Positions 45,636-54,143 of a DNA stretch of 64,000 nucleotides are shown here, one piece after another (the stretch's first letter is position 1; each line of letters begins with the position of its first letter). Source of the stretch: a bacterium. Its GTDB lineage: Bacteria > Actinomycetota > Acidimicrobiia > Spongiisociales > ZC4RG35. The notes below the pieces were generated by a model, which was not told the DNA's origin, ran no database searches, and saw only the letters and a list, made by a program, of their open reading frames with translations. The stretch lies in the NCBI GenBank assembly GCA_028824015.1, contig JAPPFC010000036.1:1-64000 (forward strand). Reading direction: 5' to 3'. Made by a program: the position numbers and the translations under genes.

Positions 45636-47687
45636 TTGTCACCTGATTCGATTCGCACCATAGCCCTGATAGGCCACGGGGGAAGTGGCAAGACTTCCCT
45701 CGCCGAAGCACTCCTGTACACCGCCGGGGTCACCACCCGGCTGGGGTCGGTGGACCGGGGGACCACCATGTTGGACCACGAGCCGGAGGAGGAGGAGAGA
45801 AAGCTCTCCCTCAACCTCTCGGTCGCCTCTTTTGAGTGGGACGGATGCAAAGTAAACCTGATCGACACCCCCGGATACGCCGACTTCTCCGGTGACGCCC
45901 GTTCCGCCATCCGGGTTGCGGATCTCGCCCTCTTCGTGGTCTCGGGAGTGGACGGTGTGGAGGTACAGACCGAGTTGATGTGGAAAGTGGCCGCCGAGGA
46001 GGGGACTCCTCGGGCCGTGTTCGTCACCAAGCTCGACCGGGATCGCTCCTCCCTGACTCGAACCCTGGAGGAGTTGCGGGAAGCGTTCGGCAAGGGGATC
46101 GCCCCGCTGGTCATCAACGTGGGCGAGGAGGCCGACCTGAGGGGCGTGGCCCGGGTCAGTTCGGGCCAGGTGGATCTCTACGAGGAGGGGAATCCCCGGG
46201 GAACTGTGGCCACCAGCGCGCCTGCTGAGGTGGCGGGCGTACTGGAAGAGGCCCACCTGGAGTTGGTCGAGTCGGTGGTGGAGACCGATGACGACCTGAT
46301 GACCGCCTACTTCGAGGGAGAGGAACCCGAACAGGCAGTGATCGTGTCGGTGATTCGGGAAGCCATGCTGGCCGGAGAGATCTTCCCGGTGCTGGCGGGC
46401 TCCTCCAGCCAGATGATCGGAATCGATGTCCTGGCCGACTTTCTGAAGAGTTTTGCGCCAACCCCGCTCGAGCGTCCCGCTCCCCCTCTCTCGGAGGGCT
46501 CCGTGGAGATCACCGAGGACGGCGCGGCGGTCGCCTACGTGTTCAAGACGATCGGGGACCCATACGTGGGACGGATCTCCATCCTGCGGGTGTTCAGCGG
46601 GTCCATCCAGTCGGACGACACCCTGGAGTTGGCTGGGGGGCCGGCGGTACGGGTCAGTAACCTGTTCTTCCTCCAGGGTCGAAACCCGATCACCACCGAC
46701 CGGATCCGCTGCGGGGACGTGGCCGCGGTGGCGAAGGTGGACAGGGCCACCACCGGATCCACCCTGCGTTCTCCCGGATCGGATGCGGTCGTACTTCCCG
46801 CCGTCTATCCCAAGCCGGTGATGGAGTTGGCGGTGTTTCCCCGCTCCACCCAGGACGAGGAGAAACTCTCCACCGCGCTGCAGAGGGCTGTCGAGGAAGA
46901 CCCCACCCTCGCCGTGGAGCGCCGACCCGAGACCGGCGAGACGATCCTGGCGGGGCTGGGAGACGTCCATCTGGACGTGACCCTGGCCCGCATCAACCGC
47001 AAATTCGGGGTGGAAGTGGACACTGCCCTGCCCAAGATCCCCTATCGGGAGACGATCAAGGGAAGCGCCGAGTCCGAGGGGAAGCACAAGAAGCAGACCG
47101 GAGGACGCGGGCAGTTCGGCGTGGCCTTCGTGCGGTTCGCCCCCAAAGCCCAGGGGGAGGGTTATGAGTTCATCGACTCCATCAAGGGAGGGTCCATACC
47201 CCGCCAGTACATTCCGGCGGTGGACAAGGGGATCCAGGAAGCCTTCGCCCGCGGAGTGCTCGCCGGATTCCCGGTCATCGACGTCTCCGCCGAGGTCTTC
47301 GACGGGAAGTACCACTCGGTGGACTCGGACGAACTCTCCTTCCGCATGGCGGGAATCGCCGCGGTCCGGGCGGCCGCCCAGGAGCTTCGGCCCGTCCTCC
47401 TGGAGCCGATCACGCAACTCTCGGTGAAGGTGCCCGAGGAATACACCGGGGACGTGATCGGGGACATCAACTCCAAGCGGGGCCGTGTGTACGGAATGGA
47501 CACAGACGGATCGCTGCGGATAATCTCCGCCGAGGTTCCCATGGCGGAAATACAGCGCTACGCCGTGGACCTCCGCTCCATGACCAGTGGGCGGGGCACC
47601 TTCGAGGTGGCATTCGACCACTACTCCGAAATCCCTCCCCAGGAGGCTCAGAAGGTGATAAGCGCCTCCCGGAAAGATGACAATTAG
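45636..47687 (+). CDS. EF-G-like translational GTPase (EF-G paralogue)
   Basis: The TTG at 45636 lies 6 nt after GAGGAG and is preferred to the track start. About 683 aa with the five EF-G domains. The G1 loop is 'GHGGSGKTS' rather than GHVDHGKT, and the G3 motif is 'DTPGYADF', so the catalytic His of canonical EF-G (DTPGH) is Tyr. G4 is 'TKLD'. Later: 'RETIKGSAESEGKHKKQTGGRGQFGVAFVRF' (domain IV) and 'SVKVPEEYTGDVIGDINSKRGRVYGM' (domain V). This is the actinobacterial EF-G-like class, not the housekeeping fusA, which normally lies with rpsL/rpsG. Its role is unsettled. Confidence 0.88.
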   Translation: MSPDSIRTIALIGHGGSGKTSLAEALLYTAGVTTRLGSVDRGTTMLDHEPEEEERKLSLNLSVASFEWDGCKVNLIDTPGYADFSGDARSAIRVADLALFVVSGVDGVEVQTELMWKVAAEEGTPRAVFVTKLDRDRSSLTRTLEELREAFGKGIAPLVINVGEEADLRGVARVSSGQVDLYEEGNPRGTVATSAPAEVAGVLEEAHLELVESVVETDDDLMTAYFEGEEPEQAVIVSVIREAMLAGEIFPVLAGSSSQMIGIDVLADFLKSFAPTPLERPAPPLSEGSVEITEDGAAVAYVFKTIGDPYVGRISILRVFSGSIQSDDTLELAGGPAVRVSNLFFLQGRNPITTDRIRCGDVAAVAKVDRATTGSTLRSPGSDAVVLPAVYPKPVMELAVFPRSTQDEEKLSTALQRAVEEDPTLAVERRPETGETILAGLGDVHLDVTLARINRKFGVEVDTALPKIPYRETIKGSAESEGKHKKQTGGRGQFGVAFVRFAPKAQGEGYEFIDSIKGGSIPRQYIPAVDKGIQEAFARGVLAGFPVIDVSAEVFDGKYHSVDSDELSFRMAGIAAVRAAAQELRPVLLEPITQLSVKVPEEYTGDVIGDINSKRGRVYGMDTDGSLRIISAEVPMAEIQRYAVDLRSMTSGRGTFEVAFDHYSEIPPQEAQKVISASRKDDN

Positions 47688-47691
47688 GCGC

Positions 47692-48972
47692 ATGGGTGAC
47701 GATGCAAGAATCCTGCTAGGAGACCGGGAGCTGGAGCTACCGGTGATCAGGCCCACGCGCGGCGACCGGGGGCTCGACATCTCCCGGCTTCGATCCGAGC
47801 TGGGAGTCATCACCGTCGACCGGGGGTTTGCCAACAGCTCGGAGAATCCCAGCGCCGTCAGCTACGTGGACGGCGAGAACGGAGCTTTGAGCTACCGCGG
47901 CTATCCGATAGAGGAGTTGGCCGGCCGGGTCGGCTTCCTGGAAGCTGCCTGGCTGTTGCTGTACGAGGACCTTCCCGACCGCCCCGAGATCGACCGCTTC
48001 GAGGAGGAGATCGGACGTTACGCCGTCGACCGACCCTACATGGATGACTTTCTCGACACCTTCCCCGCCACCAGCGATCCGATGGCAATCCTGGCGGCCG
48101 GCGTCCTGGCCATGGGCGGACTTCACCCGGAGTTCTCCCAATCGAGCAGGCCGGAGGCCGTCGAGGAGGCGGTCCGGATCCTCCTGGCCGACATTCCCAC
48201 GCTGGCCGCCCTCATCAACCGCCGCCTGCTGGGACTGGGACCCATCAGGGTCAGGGAAGACCTCCCCTACACGTCCCGGTTCTTCCACACCGCTCTGGCG
48301 GAGTCCGACTCGTCCCCCCTTCCCGATCCCGAAGAAGTGGCGGTCCTGGATTTGCTGCAGATCCTCCACATCGACCACGGTCAGAACTGCTCCTCATCGG
48401 CGGTGCGGCTGGTGGGCTCGGGCGGAGCCAGCATCTTCTCGTCGATTGCCGCGGGGATCAGCGCCCTCTCCGGACCGCTTCACGGAGGCGCCAACCGGGC
48501 GGTGCTGGGGATGCTGGGGGAGATCCAAGCCGAGGGGGGAGACATCGAGAAAGCCCTGCATCGCGCCAAGGACCGCTCCGATCCGTTCCGGTTGATGGGG
48601 TTCGGGCACCGGGTCTATCGAAACTTCGACCCCCGGGCGAGAATCATCAAGGCAACCGCCGGAGAGGTGTTGTCTCGTCTGGGCAGGGACGACCCCCTTC
48701 TGCAGTTGGCCAAGGACCTGGAGGCTGCGGCGTTGGCCGACGAGTACTTCGCCAAGCGGCGCCTCTACCCCAACGTCGACTTCTACTCGGGCTTCCTGTA
48801 CCGGGCGCTGGGGTTCCCAACCGAGATGTTCACCGTGCTGTTCGCGATCGGCCGTCTGCCGGGATGGTTGTCCCACTGGAGGGAGATGGCGTCCGATCCC
48901 AAGGGACGCATCTTTCGGCCCCGCCAGGTCTACGTGGGCCGGACCGAGAGAAAACTCTCCGAGGGTCGCTGA
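47692..48972 (+). CDS. gltA: Citrate synthase
   Basis: Condenses acetyl-CoA and oxaloacetate to citrate. 426 aa from the ATG at 47692, immediately after the EF-G-like stop; the track start is five codons earlier and overlaps it. 'YRGYPIEELA', 'LHIDHGQNCSSSAVRLVGS', the first catalytic His in 'SGPLHGGANRAVL', the second in 'MGFGHRVYRNFDPRA' and the Asp in 'YPNVDFYSGFLYRALGFP' are all present. It works in the TCA cycle with the KorAB reaction found in this window. No regulator is visible. Confidence 0.93.
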   Translation: MGDDARILLGDRELELPVIRPTRGDRGLDISRLRSELGVITVDRGFANSSENPSAVSYVDGENGALSYRGYPIEELAGRVGFLEAAWLLLYEDLPDRPEIDRFEEEIGRYAVDRPYMDDFLDTFPATSDPMAILAAGVLAMGGLHPEFSQSSRPEAVEEAVRILLADIPTLAALINRRLLGLGPIRVREDLPYTSRFFHTALAESDSSPLPDPEEVAVLDLLQILHIDHGQNCSSSAVRLVGSGGASIFSSIAAGISALSGPLHGGANRAVLGMLGEIQAEGGDIEKALHRAKDRSDPFRLMGFGHRVYRNFDPRARIIKATAGEVLSRLGRDDPLLQLAKDLEAAALADEYFAKRRLYPNVDFYSGFLYRALGFPTEMFTVLFAIGRLPGWLSHWREMASDPKGRIFRPRQVYVGRTERKLSEGR

Positions 48973-48984
48973 GATCCGCCGGAA

Positions 48985-49476
48985 CTAGGCCTGCGGAGGT
49001 TCCAGCACCTCTAGGTAGACATCTTCGGAGGACTCCCCGGTCACCCCGTCGATCTCCACCAGCGCCCTGTGCTTGGGCGGACTCTCCGAGGAGTAGACGA
49101 TCACCTGCCAACGGGGACGGGATCGGATCCCGCTGAACGTCACCGCCACTGAGGCATGCCCCACCCCGAAGGGCACCCTTGCGGCCGCGGTCTGCAGGGC
49201 GCCGGCTTGGTCGAGAGCCAGGGGCCAGGACGCCCACCATTGGTACGCGGCGATCGCGGCCAGGAGAAGAGCCGTGATCCACAACCCCGGCTCCGAGAAG
49301 GCCAATGCGGCCAACAGCGCGGCCACCGCCATATATATCCAACTCGCCCACCGCCGGCGTCTGGGGTCCGGAAAGCGATAGGGGCCCCGAGTTCCCGCGT
49401 CGAGGTCGTCAGGCACGGCCTCGGCGCGCGCCGTCTCCTCGGGGATGACGATCCCGTCACGTCCCCCGTAGCTCAT
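48985..49476 (-). CDS. Hypothetical membrane protein (163 aa)
   Basis: The ATG overlaps the thrS stop (ATGA), supporting a real coupled gene. A cytoplasmic, acidic/basic N-terminus precedes two adjacent hydrophobic helices (about 45-85, 'WASWIYMAVAALLAALAFSEPGLWITALLLAAIAAYQWW'). A C-terminal soluble domain with beta character follows ('VTFSGIRSRPRWQVIVYSSESPPKHRALVEIDGVTGE'). Similar two-helix proteins follow thrS in other actinobacteria, but I know no function. Confidence 0.7.
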   Translation of the reverse strand: MSYGGRDGIVIPEETARAEAVPDDLDAGTRGPYRFPDPRRRRWASWIYMAVAALLAALAFSEPGLWITALLLAAIAAYQWWASWPLALDQAGALQTAAARVPFGVGHASVAVTFSGIRSRPRWQVIVYSSESPPKHRALVEIDGVTGESSEDVYLEVLEPPQA

Positions 49477-51425
49477 GGACGCCCTTCAGGCAGGCCGCTG
49501 GGAGGACGGGCTTCCTCCGCGAGGCTCCGGACGACCTCGGTCACCGGAACGGCCCTTTTCTCTCGCTTCTCCCCGTAGCGACGCACACCCACGGTGGCGT
49601 TCTCCACATCCTGGTCGCCCACCACCAAAACCAGGGGGTGCTTGGCGGTCATTGCCCGCCGGATCTTTTCCCCCAGCCGATCGGACGAAGCATCGACCTC
49701 AGCCCGTAGACCTGCCGACTCCAGGCGGGCTCCCACCTCCCGGGCATAGTCGAGGTGCCGGTCGGCCACCGGCGTCACCGATACCTGAACCGGCGCCAGC
49801 CACAGAGGAAAGGCTCCGGCGTAATGCTCCACCAGCACACCGAAGAACCGTTCAATGGATCCGGCTTTCGCACAGTGGATCATCACAGGGCGACGGAAAA
49901 CGTTGTCTGAGTCGGCATACTCCAGGCGGAAGTTCTCGGGAAGGGCAAAGTCGACCTGGATGGTGGACATCTGCCAGCGTCTGCCAATGGCGTCCCGCAC
50001 GTGGATATCGATCTTGGGTCCGTAAAACGCGCCCTCGCCCTCCGCCACCCGATGGGAGACGCCTCCTTTTCGTATCGACTGCAGGAGAGCCTCCTCCGCC
50101 ACGTCCCACATCTGGAGGTCTCCCACGAACCTCTCCGGCCGGGTTGAGAGGTCAGCCTCGAATTCCTCGAAACCGAAGTCCCTCAGCCAGTTGAGCACGA
50201 AGAGAAGATGCATGTCCAGTTCGTCGGTGAGTTGCTGGCGGGTGCAGAAGGTGTGGGAGTCATCCTGGGTGAAGCCACGAGCCCGCAATGCGCCGTGAAT
50301 CACTCCCGACCGCTCGTACCTGTAAACCGCGCCCAACTCCGCCAACCGCATGGGGAGGTCGCGGTATGAGCGGCCCCGGCTTCCATAGATGAGGACGTGA
50401 AAGGGGCAGTTCATGGGCTTCACCAGGTACTCTTGCCCGCCGTCCATAGCCATCACCGGATACATGTACTCGGCATAGAAGTCGAGGTGGCCGGAGGTCT
50501 CCCAGAGCTGGCTTCGAGCCAGGTGCGGGGAGAAGACGAACTCGAACCCGTATTGTTCATGGAGCCTGCGGCTATGGTCCTCGATCAGTTTTCTGACCAT
50601 GCCGCCTTTCGGGTGCCAGACCATCAGCCCGGATCCCAGTTGTCGGGGGAAAGAGAACAAGTCCAGACCCGGTCCGACCCTCCGATGATCGCGCCTTTCT
50701 GCTTCTTCCAGCCTATGCAGGTAGTCCGCCAGCGCCTTCGGCGACTCCCAGGCTGTTCCATAGATTCTCTGCAACTGCGGGTTGTTTTCATCGCCTCGCC
50801 AATAAGCCCCTGACGACCGCAGCAGTTTGACCGCTTTCAGCCGCCCGGTGGAGGGGACATGTGGACCTAGACACAGGTCGAAAAACCCGTTGTTGCTGTA
50901 GATGGTTACTTCTTCTCCCTCCGTCACCTCCGAAGATTCGACCGATTCGATTATCTCCACTTTGAAGGGATGGGAGCGGAACTTTTCGAGAGCCTCCTCC
51001 CGACTCATCGAATGTCGCACGAAGGGTTGGTCGGCAGCTATCAACTCGGCCATTCTCTCTTCCAACCGCGACAAATCCTCAGGGCTGAAGGGTCGCTCTA
51101 TCCCAAAGTCGTAGTAAAAGCCGTCCTGGATGGCCGGTCCGATCGCGAAAGTGGAACCCGGGAAGAGATCCAGTACCGCCTGTGCCAGGACATGGGCGGC
51201 CGAGTGTCGCAGGACCCCCCGGCCCTCCTCCATTCGGTCGGTGATTATCCGGAGCCTTCCCGACTCCTGCAGGGGCCGGGTCAGATCCAGCAACTCGTCG
51301 TCCAGTTGTACCGCCACCGCAGCCCGGGCAAGACCGGCGCCGATCCCTCGGGCAACCTCCCAGCCGGTGACGCCCGCCTCGCCCTCTATCCGGCCGCCGT
51401 CGGGCAGCTCCCACTGCAACTTCAA
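49473..51425 (-). CDS. thrS: Threonyl-tRNA synthetase
   Basis: I place the start at the TTG at 51425, 6 nt after GAGGAG, which removes the overlap with mshD; the track start is 18 codons upstream. About 650 aa: TGS domain, editing domain ('HSAAHVLAQAVLDLFPGSTFAIGPAIQDGFYYDF', 'GPHVPSTGRLKAVKLLRSSGAYW'), catalytic domain ('MNCPFHVLIYGSRGRSYRDLPMRLAELGAVYRYERSGVIHGALRARGFTQDDSHTFC') and anticodon domain. Before motif 3 the sequence is 'MIHCAKAGSIERFFG' where MIHRAILGSxERF is usual. The rest is canonical. Confidence 0.95.
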   Translation of the reverse strand: MKLQWELPDGGRIEGEAGVTGWEVARGIGAGLARAAVAVQLDDELLDLTRPLQESGRLRIITDRMEEGRGVLRHSAAHVLAQAVLDLFPGSTFAIGPAIQDGFYYDFGIERPFSPEDLSRLEERMAELIAADQPFVRHSMSREEALEKFRSHPFKVEIIESVESSEVTEGEEVTIYSNNGFFDLCLGPHVPSTGRLKAVKLLRSSGAYWRGDENNPQLQRIYGTAWESPKALADYLHRLEEAERRDHRRVGPGLDLFSFPRQLGSGLMVWHPKGGMVRKLIEDHSRRLHEQYGFEFVFSPHLARSQLWETSGHLDFYAEYMYPVMAMDGGQEYLVKPMNCPFHVLIYGSRGRSYRDLPMRLAELGAVYRYERSGVIHGALRARGFTQDDSHTFCTRQQLTDELDMHLLFVLNWLRDFGFEEFEADLSTRPERFVGDLQMWDVAEEALLQSIRKGGVSHRVAEGEGAFYGPKIDIHVRDAIGRRWQMSTIQVDFALPENFRLEYADSDNVFRRPVMIHCAKAGSIERFFGVLVEHYAGAFPLWLAPVQVSVTPVADRHLDYAREVGARLESAGLRAEVDASSDRLGEKIRRAMTAKHPLVLVVGDQDVENATVGVRRYGEKREKRAVPVTEVVRSLAEEARPPSGLPEGRP

Positions 51426-51456
51426 TCGTGTCTCCTCACTCGACAGAAAGGGTACC

Positions 51457-52377
51457 TTAGGAGTCTTCCCGGTTCTCAATTCGGAGTTGACCCAGGTAGG
51501 AACGGTCGGTGTGGTGGTGACGGAATCCCATCGAACGGTACATGTTCACCGCGGGGCGGTTGGCGGCGTCCACGTACAGAACGCAGGCCAGAGCATGGTC
51601 GCGGTCATGCATGTGGCGAATCCCCTCCAACAGCAAAGCCTTTCCGAGTCCTCTCCCCTGATAGCCGGGGAGAACGGCTATCACGTAGATCTCCCCGGCT
51701 CGGGACGATGGGACCTTGGTCCAACAGAACCCGGCCAGAGTCTCGCCGTCCCAGGCCATGCGCAAGCCCGCTGAAGAGAACCAGGGACGGCGGCGACGGC
51801 GATCCAGGTCGGCGATTCCCCAATTGCCGTTCTCCGGGTGGCCCGCAAAGGCCAGGTTGTTCCCGTCCAGCCAAGCCTGCTCGTCAATCCCCTCCCGGAA
51901 CCCCCGGATCGTGATCTCGGGAGGAAAGTGCGGCCGTTCGGCAAGCGGGAGAGGCAGCCTCATGTGATCGAGCTCCCGTTCCAGGGTGAAACCGGCCCTC
52001 TCGGCGGCCTGGGTGAGTTCGGGAATGTAAGCCCACAGCCGAATGCTCCTTCCCCCCCGGGTCCCCACGGCTTTCCCGGCTTCCGTTAGGAGAGCCGGCA
52101 TGTGGCCGCCACTGCGGTAATCGGGACGGACGGCGACCTCCACCGTCCAAAGCCGGTTGCCCTCCTCCAGCATGGCCACGTATGCCACGATCCTTCCTGC
52201 GCCGTCCTCGGCCACTAGGCCCGGTGGGGAGGGATCGGCATGAGAAGGGGGATCGACAAGGTGGAAGTACTTGCGCTCCCCCATTGCCGGATGGCCGTCA
52301 TGCTCTTCGATTCGAGCGACCAGATTCTCCAGGGCGGCCAGGTCGCCTGGCAGGTCAACCCAGCGTAAGTTCAACAT
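51457..52377 (-). CDS. mshD: Mycothiol synthase
   Basis: MshD acetylates Cys-GlcN-Ins to complete mycothiol, the actinobacterial thiol. 306 aa with two GNAT domains. The C-terminal one carries the active acetyl-CoA site: 'GFCWTKVPSSRAGEIYVIAVLPGYQGRGLGKALLLEGIRHM', with 'LYVDAANRPAVNMYRSMGFRHHHTDRSYLG'. 'NLAFAGHPENGNWGIADLDRRRRRPWFSSAGLRMAWD' is typical of MshD. It lies just upstream of thrS on the same strand. Confidence 0.9.
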   Translation of the reverse strand: MLNLRWVDLPGDLAALENLVARIEEHDGHPAMGERKYFHLVDPPSHADPSPPGLVAEDGAGRIVAYVAMLEEGNRLWTVEVAVRPDYRSGGHMPALLTEAGKAVGTRGGRSIRLWAYIPELTQAAERAGFTLERELDHMRLPLPLAERPHFPPEITIRGFREGIDEQAWLDGNNLAFAGHPENGNWGIADLDRRRRRPWFSSAGLRMAWDGETLAGFCWTKVPSSRAGEIYVIAVLPGYQGRGLGKALLLEGIRHMHDRDHALACVLYVDAANRPAVNMYRSMGFRHHHTDRSYLGQLRIENREDS

Positions 52378-52463
52378 TGATCAACTACTTTAAGGGGCGC
52401 CGCGGGTGTTCCGGCGACTATCCACCCGCTCCGCAACGGAGCCCTTTGGTTATCGCTTCGAAG

Positions 52464-52535
52464 TGGGCGCTACTGGGATCGAACCAGTGACCTCTGCCGT
52501 GTGAAGGCAGCGCTCTCCCGCTGAGCTAAGCGCCC
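52464..52535 (-). tRNA. tRNA-Val (CAC)
   Basis: Reading the minus strand, GGGCGCT pairs with AGCGCCC. The D arm AGCTCAGCGGGAGAGC, the anticodon stem-loop CTGCC-TTCACAC-GGCAG (CAC, reading GTG) and the T arm CTGGTTCGATCCCAG all fold. The discriminator is A. 72 nt; CCA is not encoded. Confidence 0.95.
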
Positions 52536-52569
52536 TTCCCACACCGGCAATGGTAGCCGGAGGGAGTGG

Positions 52570-52971
52570 CTAGCCGCGGGTGCGGGCTATTCCGCTCCTG
52601 CTCAGTACCGCTGCCGCGACTCCCATCTCCCGCCATGCCTTGTAGGAGATACCCTTCCGATCCGAATAGGACCTGGCTACCGTGACAAATTCAGACTCCA
52701 ACGCCTCTATGTCGATGGGATCGGAAGACTCCGCCAAACGGCGCTCGGCATCGATTCGCCTTTGAATCAAAGCGAGCCTCTGAATCTGGTCTGACTCGAC
52801 ATCCAACTGCGCCTGCACTGCCTCGAGTTCCTGCTGGGGAGACTTGCGACGACCACGACGGGCGGAAGTTGCCTGCAAGCCTTCCAAGTACTTTCTCACG
52901 GCTCTGGTTTCTGCCCGAGCGGCGGCTCTGGCTTGTTTTACTTCAGGAGATAAGTTACTCCGCTTGTCCAT
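52570..52971 (-). CDS. Hypothetical helical protein (133 aa)
   Basis: A highly charged, mostly helical soluble protein. A basic N-terminus ('SPEVKQARAAARAETRAVRKYLEGL', 'ARRGRRK') is followed by a coiled-coil-like middle ('ELEAVQAQLDVESDQIQRLALIQRRIDAERRL') and a C-terminal block 'YSDRKGISYKAWREMGVAAAVLSRSGIARTRG'. That block gives me the impression of a conserved small DNA-binding-like motif in actinobacterial proteins; I cannot name it. The gene and the 390 bp upstream are more A+T-rich than average and lie among tRNA genes, so recent acquisition is possible. Confidence 0.6.
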   Translation of the reverse strand: MDKRSNLSPEVKQARAAARAETRAVRKYLEGLQATSARRGRRKSPQQELEAVQAQLDVESDQIQRLALIQRRIDAERRLAESSDPIDIEALESEFVTVARSYSDRKGISYKAWREMGVAAAVLSRSGIARTRG

Positions 52972-53364
52972 TTCCTTTACACCTTTTCTGGCGGGTAGTT
53001 CTCACTATAAACAACCCCCTAAACGTACACAAAACTACAGGCGACGGACAATAACCATCCTGATATAACTATTACACCCCACCACTAACCCGTGACAACT
53101 CGACTTTCAAACCCTTTTACCACGGCTTACAAGATCTTCTAGAAACCTGGAGGAAGTGACTTCTCCTGATCCTCAAACGGTACGGCAACCAGTAGGGACC
53201 GCATCCTGTGCCAAGCCGTCGAATTGCTGCTCCGAACTCGCGAAAACACATGCTTGTTCGCGAAAGTCCCCAGCCAAGGTCATGTCCGAATAGCTTTGGA
53301 ACATCCCTCCCGTCTTCTGCCACCTACAGCGGGACGCCGTAATGTGATCCAGAGGAAATCAGGG
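52972..53364. other. A+T-rich gap between the tRNA-Val genes
   Basis: About 390 bp with no convincing gene. The 68-aa ORF at 53117-53323 has no ribosome site or family resemblance. I looked for duplicated tRNA 3' ends that would mark an attachment site and saw none. The stretch may be the promoter region of the 133-aa gene plus decayed inserted DNA. Confidence 0.4.
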
Positions 53365-53436
53365 TGGGCCCTAGTGGAATTGAACCACTGACCTCTTCCG
53401 TGTCAAGGAAGCGCTCTCCCTCTGAGCTAAGGGCCC
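53365..53436 (-). tRNA. tRNA-Val (GAC)
   Basis: On the minus strand GGGCCCT pairs with AGGGCCC. The anticodon arm is CTTCC-TTGACAC-GGAAG (GAC, reading GTC/GTT), and the T arm GTGGTTCAATTCCAC folds. 72 nt, no encoded CCA. It shares the D arm and layout of the CAC copy about 830 bp away. Confidence 0.95.
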
Positions 53437-53458
53437 CATCGGAAGCCCCCGATCCCGG

Positions 53459-53530
53459 AGGCGACGTCCGGAATCGAACCGGAGTAACGGGTTTTGCAGA
53501 CCCGTGCCTAATCCACTCGGCCACGTCGCC
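53459..53530 (-). tRNA. tRNA-Cys (GCA)
   Basis: On the minus strand GGCGACG pairs with CGTCGCC. The anticodon arm is CGGGT-CTGCAAA-ACCCG (GCA) and the T arm CCGGTTCGATTCCGG. The discriminator is U, the main identity base for tRNA-Cys. Confidence 0.95.
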
Positions 53531-53568
53531 GTGCCTCTTCTCCTGCCTCAGCAGAAGAAGCAGTGACG

Positions 53569-53641
53569 AGCGGAAGACGGGGCTCGAACCCGCGACCTCA
53601 ACCTTGGCAAGGTTGCGCTCTACCAGCTGAGCTACTTCCGC
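53569..53641 (-). tRNA. tRNA-Gly (GCC)
   Basis: On the minus strand GCGGAAG pairs with CTTCCGC. The anticodon arm is CAACC-TTGCCAA-GGTTG (GCC) and the T arm GCGGGTTCGAGCCCCGT. Its first ten bases are also the last codons and stop of dut, so the two genes physically overlap. Confidence 0.95.
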
Positions 53642-54105
53642 GTCTCGGGGCCATTATAGTCGTCCCCTCGCCAACCGGTCGAGCCGAATCCGGCCTCACC
53701 CCGCTCGGTCGAGTCCAGGCGGTCCGCCTCGGCCAACTGGACCGAAGGGACGCTCACCACCATCAACTGGGCGATGCGGTCACCCTTCGAGAAGCGAACA
53801 GTCTCTCGGGAGAGGTTGACCAGTATCACCGAAATCTCGCCACGGTAGCCGGAGTCGATCAACCCCGGGCTGTTCACCACTCCGATGCCCAACCGGTCAG
53901 CGAGACCGCTCCGCGGCAACACCAAGCCGGCGCACCCCTGAGGGATGGCCACAGCAAGACCGGTCGGCAACTTGACTCTCTCCCCGGGCAAGATCTCCAC
54001 ATCGACCGCCGTGGGTAAATCGAAGGCGGCGTCTCCCGGATACGCAGCCCGCGGGAAAGGTACTTCGTTGTCCAGTCTCCGAACGCTAACCTTGATACTC
54101 TGCAT
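53632..54105 (-). CDS. dut: dUTP pyrophosphatase
   Basis: Hydrolyses dUTP to dUMP, keeping uracil out of DNA. The ATG at 54105 (MQSIKVSVRRL) is preferred to the track start eight codons earlier. 157 aa trimeric type with all five motifs: 'AAFDLPT', 'PRSGLADRLG', 'SPGLIDSGYRGEI', 'GDRIAQLMV' and 'RGEAGFGSTG'. The stop codon lies inside the tRNA-Gly gene, 10 bp shared. One transcript probably contains dut and the downstream tRNAs. Confidence 0.94.
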   Translation of the reverse strand: MQSIKVSVRRLDNEVPFPRAAYPGDAAFDLPTAVDVEILPGERVKLPTGLAVAIPQGCAGLVLPRSGLADRLGIGVVNSPGLIDSGYRGEISVILVNLSRETVRFSKGDRIAQLMVVSVPSVQLAEADRLDSTERGEAGFGSTGWRGDDYNGPETRK

Positions 54106-54143
54106 AGTGGAAGTCGGGCGGACAACCACAAAAGTAGGTCCGC

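Noticed and set aside
45639-47834. 731-aa leftward ORF
   Set aside because: Antisense of the EF-G-like gene; no recognisable motif and typical shadow composition.
53365-53641. Prophage or island attachment site at the tRNA cluster
   Set aside because: I found no duplicated tRNA 3' end and no integrase nearby.
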